This document shows, piece by piece, positions 37,631 through 44,587 of a DNA stretch of 64,000 bases. The position numbers and the translations under genes were made by a program. The notes below the pieces were generated by a model, which ran no database searches, had not been told where the DNA came from, and worked only from the letters and a program-made list of their open reading frames with translations. The DNA is from Pseudacidovorax intermedius (GTDB taxonomy: Bacteria > Pseudomonadota > Gammaproteobacteria > Burkholderiales > Burkholderiaceae_C): positions 1 to 64,000 of the forward strand of contig NZ_QQAV01000012.1 of NCBI RefSeq assembly GCF_003350475.1. Reading direction: 5' to 3'. The first letter of the stretch is position 1, and each line of letters begins with the position of its first letter.

Positions 37631-38533
37631 TCAGCCCAGCAGCTTCAGCACGGTCTGGGGCATCTGGTTGGCCTGCGCCACCATCGAGGTGCCGGCCTGC
37701 TGCAGGATCTGCGCCCGCGACAGGTTGGCCGTCTCGACGGCGAAGTCGGCGTCGGTGATCCGGCTCTTGGCGGAGCTGGTGTTCTCGGCCGCGGTCTGCA
37801 GGTTGGTGATGGTGGCCTCGAAGCGGTTCTGGGCGGCGCCGAAGGTGGAACGCGCCGACGAGATCTTCGAGATTGCGGCGTCGACCGCGTCGATCGCATC
37901 CAGTGCCTCGTTGGCGGAGCTACCGAGCGAAGCGGCGCTGCCCGTGGTTGTCAGCTGAGTAGCAGCCGTGCCCTTCGCGCCTGCAGCAGCCGGCGCACCG
38001 ATGCCACCGCTCGCCGCTGCGGCGCCGATGTTCGTGGTGGTGACCGTGATCTGGTTGTCGGAGCTCGTGTTCGAGCCCACCTGGAAGCTGAAGCTGCCGC
38101 TGGTTCCACCAGCGCCGGTCAGGAGTTCCTGGCCGTTGAACTTCGTGTTCTTGATGATCCGGTCGTTTTCCAGGGCGAGCTGCTTGTATTCGTTGTTCAG
38201 GGCGGAGCGGTCGCTGCTGGTGTTGGTGTCGTTGGCCGACTGCACCGCCAGTTCGCGCATGCGCTGCAGGTTGTTGCCGATCTGGGCCAGCGCGCCTTCA
38301 GCCGTCTGCGACAACGAAATGCCGTCGTTGGCGTTGCGGGCCGCGACGTTCATGCCGCGCACCTGCGCATCCATTCGGGAGGCGATGGCGAGGCCGGCGG
38401 CGTCGTCCTTGGCGCTGTTGACGCGCAGGCCGGACGACAGGCGCTGGATCGAGGTCGCCAGCGAGTTCTGGCTCGCGGCCAGGTTGCGCTGGGCGTTGAG
38501 CGAGCCGATGTTGGTGTTGATGATCGAGGCCAT
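37631..38533 (-). CDS. fliC: Flagellin
   Basis: The filament subunit has 300 residues, shorter than enteric flagellins. The D0/D1 N-terminus is classic: [20 protein letters not shown] and [20 protein letters not shown]. The C-terminus matches too: [20 protein letters not shown] and VLKLLG at the end. The middle (about residues 165-230) is small and Ser/Thr/Ala/Gly-rich, leaving almost no D2/D3 domain; it is a possible glycosylation surface. AGGAG sits 8 nt before ATG 38533. It is read leftward, divergent from flhD, and a weak sigma-28-like site lies about 100 bp upstream. Only one flagellin gene is in the window. Confidence 0.97.
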   Translation of the reverse strand: MASIINTNIGSLNAQRNLAASQNSLATSIQRLSSGLRVNSAKDDAAGLAIASRMDAQVRGMNVAARNANDGISLSQTAEGALAQIGNNLQRMRELAVQSANDTNTSSDRSALNNEYKQLALENDRIIKNTKFNGQELLTGAGGTSGSFSFQVGSNTSSDNQITVTTTNIGAAAASGGIGAPAAAGAKGTAATQLTTTGSAASLGSSANEALDAIDAVDAAISKISSARSTFGAAQNRFEATITNLQTAAENTSSAKSRITDADFAVETANLSRAQILQQAGTSMVAQANQMPQTVLKLLG

Positions 38534-38586
38534 GGTGACTACTCCTGTTGCAAGCCGGTGGATCCGGCATCCGTTGCCAATGTCTG

Positions 38587-38602
38587 CCAGTGCCGACACT
38601 GG
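38587..38602. promoter_or_regulatory. Inverted repeat in the fliC 5' leader
   Basis: CCAGTG and CACTGG flank CCGA, 54-69 bp upstream of the fliC start. It may form a small mRNA hairpin just upstream of the ribosome site. No protein can be named. Confidence 0.3.
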
Positions 38603-38635
38603 CTGCCAGACGGACCGGTGAGGCCCGTTGCCTGG

Positions 38636-38663
38636 ATTTCGGGTCTGGCGGGGCTCGACTTGA
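38636..38663 (-). promoter_or_regulatory. Candidate sigma-28 (FliA) promoter for fliC
   Basis: Reading leftward, TCAAG (38663-38659) is followed after 15 bases by CCCGAAAT (38643-38636). The flgM promoter in this window has TCAAG-N14-GCCGAAAA, so the two share both boxes with a 1-bp spacing difference. The distance to the fliC ATG is about 100 bp. A match by eye only. Confidence 0.4.
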
Positions 38664-38765
38664 GCACTTTATTTTTCGGTGCGGACCCTAAAGATTCCGG
38701 CCCTGGGCAAGACAGTCGGACCTGCCCCCGCCCGCTTTCCAGGTGTCGCGAGACCTGCATACGTG

Positions 38766-38781
38766 TTGTTACGTATCTCAC
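38766..38781 (+). repeat. 16-bp near-direct repeat in the fliC-flhD intergenic region, copy 1
   Basis: TTGTTACGTATCTCAC here matches TTGTTACCAATCTCAC at 39030-39045 in 14 of 16 positions and the same orientation. The copies are 264 bp apart in the 552-bp region between fliC and flhD. They could be sites of a regulator of flhDC. A partial third TGTTAC lies near 38800. The rest of 38534-39085 shows no clear sigma-70 promoter to me. Confidence 0.45.
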
Positions 38782-39029
38782 GCCTTTTGTGCGGCAACTG
38801 TTACGACATAGAACTTTTGCAGACTCGACACGAAAACGAGACACCGTCCTTGACAGACATGCAGGCACCGGTGACGCTGTCAGAACGACGGAAAAACTTA
38901 AGGCGTAGGCACTAGATGCAACCGGCATCTGCCCGGAAATGTCAGATTGAATACTTTCCGTGTAACCAAAAGTCTCGTCGTCACGGCCGTTGGATGACAT
39001 GAAGTACCGCCCACTTCGCATTAAGTTTT

Positions 39030-39045
39030 TTGTTACCAATCTCAC
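39030..39045 (+). repeat. 16-bp near-direct repeat in the fliC-flhD intergenic region, copy 2
   Basis: TTGTTACCAATCTCAC lies 41 bp upstream of the flhD ATG, a position where it could overlap the flhDC promoter or leader. It pairs with copy 1 at 38766-38781. Confidence 0.45.
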
Positions 39046-39085
39046 AATTACTTCCATCGACTGACACAGTTCTTGGGGGCCCACA

Positions 39086-39418
39086 ATGACCAGCGACCAG
39101 ATCCTTTCCGAGATCAAGGAAGCCAACCTCACCTACCTGATGCTGGCCCAGAGCCTCATCCGCGAGGACCGCGCGCAGGCGCTCTACCGCCTCGGCATCT
39201 CGGGCGAATCGGCCGATCTGATCGCGGCGCTGTCGCCGGCCCAGCTGATGAAGATCGCCTCCGGCAACATGTTGCTGTGCACCTTCCGTGCAGACGACGA
39301 CATGGTCTGGAGCCTGCTGACCAACCACAACGTCGGCCACCGCACCATCAACGAGGCCACGGCCCGGCTGCATGCCAACATCGTCATGTCCAGCCGCATC
39401 GCGGAGCAGGGTCTCTGA
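39086..39418 (+). CDS. flhD: Flagellar transcriptional regulator FlhD
   Basis: FlhD forms with FlhC the FlhD4C2 master activator of class II flagellar promoters. The 110-residue protein has the family sequence EIKEANLTYLMLAQSLIRED and LGISGESADLIAALSPAQLM, with the helix-turn-helix-like tail NHNVGHRTINEATARLHANI. CGGGGGC-type Gly-rich site precedes the ATG. flhC follows after 27 bp. This makes FlhDC, not a FleQ-type sigma-54 system, the top of the local hierarchy. Confidence 0.97.
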   Translation: MTSDQILSEIKEANLTYLMLAQSLIREDRAQALYRLGISGESADLIAALSPAQLMKIASGNMLLCTFRADDDMVWSLLTNHNVGHRTINEATARLHANIVMSSRIAEQGL

Positions 39419-39445
39419 ACCTGGCGCCTCGTGGAAAGCAAGAAG

Positions 39446-39991
39446 ATGCCTACCCCCAAGAGCGTGCTCGACGAGTCGCGCCAGATCGACCGGGCCGTCA
39501 GCCTGATCGAAATGGGCGCCCGGCTGCAGGTGCTCGAGAGCGAAACCGATCTGTCCTACGAGCGGCTGCTGCGCCTGTACAAGGAAGTGGCCGGCCGTTC
39601 GCCGTCGAAGGGACAGCTGCCCTTCTCGACGGACTGGTTCCTCACCTGGCAGCCCAACATCCACGCCTCGCTGTTCCAGAACATTCACGCCTACCTCAGC
39701 CGCTCCAGCGCGGATCTGGAGAACGTCGACGTGATGATCAAGGCCTACGGCCTGTACTCCGAACAGGTGGGAGCGCAGGGTCTGGAGCCGCTGCTGACCA
39801 TCACCCGGGCCTGGCGCCTGGTGCGCTTCGTCAAGAACAACATGCTGAAGATGGTGCCCTGCACGCGCTGTGGTGGCCACTTCGTTGCCGACGCCTACGA
39901 GAACCCGCGCCACTTCGTGTGCGGTCTGTGCGAGCCGCCGGCTCGGGCAGGCAAGGGGGCGGGCGCGGCCAACGGTGTGCATCTGCAGTGA
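39446..39991 (+). CDS. flhC: Flagellar transcriptional regulator FlhC
   Basis: FlhC provides much of the DNA contact of the master regulator and binds zinc. The 181-residue protein shows GARLQVLESETDLSYERLLR and PSKGQLPFSTDWFLTWQPN, and the zinc Cys residues in CTRCGG and CGLC (about residues 135-160). ATG at 39446 matches the usual N-terminus; a GTG at 39431 is in frame. A terminator follows at 40030. Confidence 0.97.
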   Translation: MPTPKSVLDESRQIDRAVSLIEMGARLQVLESETDLSYERLLRLYKEVAGRSPSKGQLPFSTDWFLTWQPNIHASLFQNIHAYLSRSSADLENVDVMIKAYGLYSEQVGAQGLEPLLTITRAWRLVRFVKNNMLKMVPCTRCGGHFVADAYENPRHFVCGLCEPPARAGKGAGAANGVHLQ

Positions 39992-40029
39992 ATTGAACCC
40001 CAGGCACGCCGCCTCCGAACTGTCGATAT

Positions 40030-40052
40030 GGGCCCGCGATCGGGCCCTTTTT
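40030..40052 (+). terminator. Rho-independent terminator after flhDC
   Basis: GGGCCCG and CGGGCCC pair around a CGAT loop and are followed directly by TTTTT. It lies 38 bp after the flhC stop and 60 bp before motA, so flhDC and motAB may be separate transcripts or partly attenuated. Confidence 0.85.
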
Positions 40053-40112
40053 GCGGGACCGGCTCAGCCCGTCGTCAGGCCCAATAGCACCACCTGATCT
40101 TCGCCCTCCACC

Positions 40113-40976
40113 ATGTTCGTCATCCTCGGTTACCTGGTCGCCCTGGGCTGCATCTTCGGCGGCTTCATCGCGCACGGCGGCAACATCGGCGTGGTGTTGC
40201 ATGCCCTGCCCAACGAGATCCTGGTGATCGGTGGCGGCGCCATCGGCGCCTTCGTGGTCAACAACCAGCCCAAGGTACTCAAGGCCACGCTCAAGGCGCT
40301 GCCCGCCTCGCTCAAGGGCTCCAAGTACACCAAGGCACGCTACATGGAGCTGATGGCGCTGCTCTACGACATCCTGCAGAAGGCGCGCAAGGACGGCCTG
40401 ATGTCCATCGAGAAGGACGTGGAGTCGCCAGCCGAGTCGCCCATCTTCCAGGCCTATCCCAAGGTGGGCAGCGACCACCACGTGGTGGAGTTCACCACCG
40501 ACTACCTGCGCATGATGGTCTCGGGCAACCTCAACGCGCACGAGATCGAATCGCTGATGGACAGCGAGATCGAGACCCACCACCAGGAGGCCCATGGCCC
40601 CGTGGCCGCCCTCACCCGCCTGGCCGGCGGCCTGCCGGCCTTCGGCATCGTGGCCGCCGTGCTGGGCGTGGTCAACACCATGGGCTCGGTCGGCCAGCCG
40701 CCCGCCGTGCTCGGCGCCATGATCGGCTCAGCGCTGGTGGGCACCTTCCTCGGCATCCTGCTGGCCTACGGTGTGGTGGAGCCGCTCGCGGGCCTGCTGG
40801 AGCAGAAGGCCGAGGACGCGGGCAAGGAGCTGCAGTGCATCAAGACCACGCTGCTGGCCAGCATGCAGGGCTACAACCCGACCACGGCCATCGAGTTCGG
40901 CCGCAAGGTGCTGTTCTCGACCGAGCGGCCGACCTTCAGCGAACTGGAAAGCCACGTCAAGAAGAAGCCAGCTTGA
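40113..40976 (+). CDS. motA: Flagellar stator protein MotA
   Basis: MotA with MotB forms the proton-driven stator. The 287-residue protein has four membrane helices, the cytoplasmic loop with the charged residues that touch FliG (KARYMELMALLYDILQKARK; about residues 88-110), and the conserved Pro in LPAFGIVAAVLGVVNTM and TFLGILLAYGVVEPL. ATG at 40113 gives the normal start. It is 46 bp upstream of motB. Confidence 0.97.
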   Translation: MFVILGYLVALGCIFGGFIAHGGNIGVVLHALPNEILVIGGGAIGAFVVNNQPKVLKATLKALPASLKGSKYTKARYMELMALLYDILQKARKDGLMSIEKDVESPAESPIFQAYPKVGSDHHVVEFTTDYLRMMVSGNLNAHEIESLMDSEIETHHQEAHGPVAALTRLAGGLPAFGIVAAVLGVVNTMGSVGQPPAVLGAMIGSALVGTFLGILLAYGVVEPLAGLLEQKAEDAGKELQCIKTTLLASMQGYNPTTAIEFGRKVLFSTERPTFSELESHVKKKPA

Positions 40977-41022
40977 GTCCACTGAACGCCGCGCCGCCCC
41001 TCACTGAAGCACGAACGCAACC

Positions 41023-42018
41023 ATGGCCACCGGCTCGTCGGGGCGCAAGCTCCAGCCCATCATCGTCAAGCGCGTCAAGAAGACGGTGCATGCGAGCCAT
41101 GGCGGCGCGTGGAAGATCGCGTACGCCGACTTCGTGACGGCCATGATGGCCTTCTTCCTGCTGATGTGGCTGCTGGGCTCGACCACCAAGGGCGACCTGC
41201 AGGGCATCGCCAACTATTTCAACTCGCCACTGAAGGTCGAGATGGCCGGCGGACCGGGTACGGGCAGCAGCTCCAGCATCGTGACTGGCGGCGGCAACGA
41301 CCTCACCCGCACCACCGGCGAGATGCGCCGCAGCACCGAGGTGGGCAAGGACCCGACCCGCTCGCACACGGCCGAGGCCCGCGCCCAGGCCGCGCGCGAG
41401 GATGCACGCAAGCTCGAGGCCCTGCGCGGCCGCATCGAGGTGCTGATCACCAGCGACGTGAAGCTGCGCGAGTTCCGCTCGCAGATCCGCCTGGAGACCA
41501 CGCCCGACGGCCTGGAGATCCAGATCGTCGATGCCCAGCAGCGACCCATGTTCGACACCGGCAGCGCGCTGGTGAAGCCTTACATGCGCGACATCCTGGG
41601 TGCCATCGGCGGCTCGCTCAAGGGCATCGAGAACAAGGTCAGCCTGGCCGGCCACACCGATTCCACGCCCTACGGCAACGGCGAGCGCGGCTACAGCAAC
41701 TGGGAGCTGTCGGCCGACCGCGCCAACGCCTCGCGCCGCGAACTGGTGGCGGCCGGCATGCCCGAGGACAAGCTGATCCGCGTGGTGGGCCTGGCCGCCA
41801 GCGATCCGCTGGACAAGAACGACCGCACCGCCGCCATCAACCGCCGCATCAGCATTACCGTGCTCACCCGCGAGGCCGAGGCCCGCATGGACGGGCGACG
41901 GAGCATGGAGGCCGGCGACGCCGTGAAGGCGCTGCAGGAGCAGGCGGCTGCCGCGCCCGCCGCCACCGTCAGCGCGCCGGCTGCGCCCCGCCAGAACGTG
42001 GCGGACGCCAAGCCCTGA
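41023..42018 (+). CDS. motB: Flagellar stator protein MotB
   Basis: MotB anchors the stator to peptidoglycan. The 331-residue protein has one membrane helix with the proton-carrying Asp36 in AYADFVTAMMAFFLLMWLL, a plug/linker (about residues 60-140), and an OmpA-like domain with LAGHTDSTPYG, YSNWELSADRANASRRELV and NDRTAAINRRISI. A 35-residue Ala/Pro-rich tail follows. The 130 bp between motB and the next gene show no promoter or terminator I can support. In many relatives cheA/cheW genes follow here; they do not. Confidence 0.96.
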   Translation: MATGSSGRKLQPIIVKRVKKTVHASHGGAWKIAYADFVTAMMAFFLLMWLLGSTTKGDLQGIANYFNSPLKVEMAGGPGTGSSSSIVTGGGNDLTRTTGEMRRSTEVGKDPTRSHTAEARAQAAREDARKLEALRGRIEVLITSDVKLREFRSQIRLETTPDGLEIQIVDAQQRPMFDTGSALVKPYMRDILGAIGGSLKGIENKVSLAGHTDSTPYGNGERGYSNWELSADRANASRRELVAAGMPEDKLIRVVGLAASDPLDKNDRTAAINRRISITVLTREAEARMDGRRSMEAGDAVKALQEQAAAAPAATVSAPAAPRQNVADAKP

Positions 42019-42148
42019 GCCTGCACACGCACGGGCCAGGCGGCCCGCCGAAGGCGAGAACAGCCGCCCCCCGCCGCCGCATATCGGGCCTTCGACGCAC
42101 GGGTGCCGCACCTACAGTGGCAATGCCCCGATTGCGTCGAAAGCGACC

Positions 42149-44587
42149 ATGCCTCCTTCCACTCTCCGGCCCGCCGAGTTGCCCGAACTGCCGGCTCTGC
42201 TGCCCCCCGGCGTGCGCACGCTGTCGCTGGACTGCTTCGACACGCTGCTGTGGCGCCGCGTGGCGCAGCCCATCGATGTGTTCTATGCCCTGCAGCAGCG
42301 CCCCGCCGCCTTGGCGCTGGGCCTGACGGCCGCGTGGCGAGCCGCCAGCGAGACCCAGGCCCGGCGCCGCAAGGAGCTGCGCAGCGGCCTGCCCGAGGTG
42401 ACGCTCGACGAGATCTACAGGCAGGCCCTGCCCCATGCCACGGCCGAGCAGCGACAGGCGCTGTGCGACGCCGAGTTCGACTGCGAGGCCGAAGCGGGCT
42501 TCATCCATCCCTGCACGCTCGCGCTGATCCGCCAGGCCAAGGCCCGCGGCCTGCGCGTCATCGTCGTGAGCGACACCTACTGGAGCGCCGCCGAGCTGCG
42601 CCGCCTGCTGTGCCGCGTCATGGACGACCCCGGCTGCGCCGGCATCGACGCCATCCATTGCTCCAGCGAATTGGGGCGTGGCAAGAGCGCCGGGGGCTGG
42701 AAGGAAGTGCTGCGGCGTGAAGGCGGCAACCCGGCCCACCTCTTCCATGTGGGTGACCATCCGGTGGCCGACGCCGAGGCCGCACGGCAGGCGGGTATCG
42801 GCGCGGCCCAGCTGACACCGCTCGACGAAGCCACCGCGGCACAGGCGGGCGACCGCCTGCAGGCCGCGCTGCAGCTGATGCCGCAGCTGCGGGCGGAACG
42901 GCCCGTGCCCAGCCTCTTCCACGGCGTTCTCTCGCTGGGCGACGACCAGGGGGGCACGACGGCCGATCGCATCGGCCATGGCGCGGTCGGCCCGATCCTC
43001 GCGGCCTTTGCCGAATTCATCCTTCAGCAGCAACAGGTCCTGGCCGCGCGCGGGCCGCGGGTGCGCACGGCATTCCTGATGCGCGACGGGCATCTGCCGC
43101 AGCAGGCCTGCGAGGCCCTGGCGCCGGGCGTGCTGGACGCCAGCGCGCTGCATATCTCACGCTTCGCGGCCATCGCCGCATCGCTGCGCACGCAAGACGA
43201 CGTGCTGGGCGTGCTGGCCAGTTCGCTCAACGTACATACGCTGGACATCCTGGCGCGCCAGCTGCTGCTGCCGCCCGACATGGCGCGCCAGCTGGTGGCG
43301 CAGGCCAGACGGCAGCCGGACCCGGCCCGCGCCTTCGCCAACGCCGTGCAGCAGCCGGCCGTGCTGAGCACCATCGTTGCGCAATCGCAGGCCTACTGCC
43401 GCCGGCTCGTCGCGCATGTCCGCAGCCGAACTGGCGTGCAGCCTGGCGAGCTGTTGATGCTGGTGGACCTGGGCTATGCGGGCTCCGTGCAGAACGCACT
43501 GGCCCCGCTTCTGCATGAGGCCCTCGACGTGGAGGTCTTCGGTGCCTACCTGCTCGCACGCAACGCCACGCTGCACGGGACGGACCGCCGGGCCCTCATC
43601 GATGCGCACTGGGCCGATGAACGGCTGGTGGTCGCACTCACCGCGTTCATCGGCATCTTCGAAAAGATCTGCGCCCTGGCGGCCACCAGCACGGAGGACT
43701 ACGACGACCACGGCGCGCCGCTGGCGGCGGCTGGTGCGCGCCCGCGGGCGGCCTTGCCGCAGGTCGAGCACATGCAGGCCGCCTGCCTGCGTTTCGTCGC
43801 GCAGTGGCGCCACTGGCCCGCCGCCTGCCGCGGCCCGGCGGACCTGGTGGCGCTGGGCATCAATGCCGCCGCCGACCTGGGGCGGCTCGTCTACTTTCCC
43901 TCGCCCGAAGAGACGGAATGCCTGGCCGGCCTGCAGTTCGACATGAACCTGGGCACATCGCTCGCCAACCGGGTGATCGACCTGGCCGCGGCAGCGCAGG
44001 AGTTCCGCCGAGAGGGCTTCGCCATGCTGACGCACGACTTCCGCGACCTTCGCGTGGGACACCCTGCCGAATTGCGGCACCTGGACGCGGGCCTGTCCAA
44101 CCTGCTCCTGAACTCCGTGAGGCTCGGCTTTGCGCTGGACACCGCGCACAGCGGCCAGCGTCGGCAGCGGCTGACCGTGCTGCTGGCCGACCGGACGCAG
44201 CATGCCGTGCAAGAGGTGGAAGCCACGGCGACCTGCGACGGCTATCAGCAACTGCTGCTGCCGTTCAGCACCAGCTTCGACATGAGCGTGCTCTGGGGCC
44301 GCCACCTGCGCTGCATCCAGCTCGATGCGATCCAGCGCCTGACCCTGGGCACGCTGCAGGACGCGCCGGTCGACGTTCGGGTCGGCCTGGACGTGCTGCT
44401 GGACCAGGCCGCCTTCGATGACGACGGCCTGCTGCACTTCGAGCCGGGCGGGATGATGTACGTCCCCGCCGCCCGCGCCCCCGTGGCCCCGGGCACCGTG
44501 CTGCGGATCGTTTACCGCCCGCTCGTCGAGCGCGCCGCCCTGCCGGTCCCAGGCCCTTACCCCGCCGCCCCGGAGCTCGTCTCGTGA
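42149..44587 (+). CDS. Large HAD-superfamily protein (COG5610 type), unknown role, in flagellar cluster
   Basis: The 812-residue protein has an N-terminal HAD domain (about 20-225): motif I LDCFDTLLWR with nucleophile Asp28, motif II VVSDTYWS (Ser141), Lys in GRGKSAGG, and motif IV HVGDHPVAD (Asp203). A second region has LVDLGYAGSVQNAL (Asp440 to Gln448), the D-x-G-x-x-G-x-x-Q pattern I associate with COG5610-like proteins of glycan clusters. The last 350 residues are unassigned. No signal peptide or membrane helix is seen. It lies where che genes often sit, after motB, and its TGA overlaps the GTG of the next gene (GTGA), so the two are co-translated. GC content looks like its neighbours. 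Confidence 0.8.
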   Translation: MPPSTLRPAELPELPALLPPGVRTLSLDCFDTLLWRRVAQPIDVFYALQQRPAALALGLTAAWRAASETQARRRKELRSGLPEVTLDEIYRQALPHATAEQRQALCDAEFDCEAEAGFIHPCTLALIRQAKARGLRVIVVSDTYWSAAELRRLLCRVMDDPGCAGIDAIHCSSELGRGKSAGGWKEVLRREGGNPAHLFHVGDHPVADAEAARQAGIGAAQLTPLDEATAAQAGDRLQAALQLMPQLRAERPVPSLFHGVLSLGDDQGGTTADRIGHGAVGPILAAFAEFILQQQQVLAARGPRVRTAFLMRDGHLPQQACEALAPGVLDASALHISRFAAIAASLRTQDDVLGVLASSLNVHTLDILARQLLLPPDMARQLVAQARRQPDPARAFANAVQQPAVLSTIVAQSQAYCRRLVAHVRSRTGVQPGELLMLVDLGYAGSVQNALAPLLHEALDVEVFGAYLLARNATLHGTDRRALIDAHWADERLVVALTAFIGIFEKICALAATSTEDYDDHGAPLAAAGARPRAALPQVEHMQAACLRFVAQWRHWPAACRGPADLVALGINAAADLGRLVYFPSPEETECLAGLQFDMNLGTSLANRVIDLAAAAQEFRREGFAMLTHDFRDLRVGHPAELRHLDAGLSNLLLNSVRLGFALDTAHSGQRRQRLTVLLADRTQHAVQEVEATATCDGYQQLLLPFSTSFDMSVLWGRHLRCIQLDAIQRLTLGTLQDAPVDVRVGLDVLLDQAAFDDDGLLHFEPGGMMYVPAARAPVAPGTVLRIVYRPLVERAALPVPGPYPAAPELVS

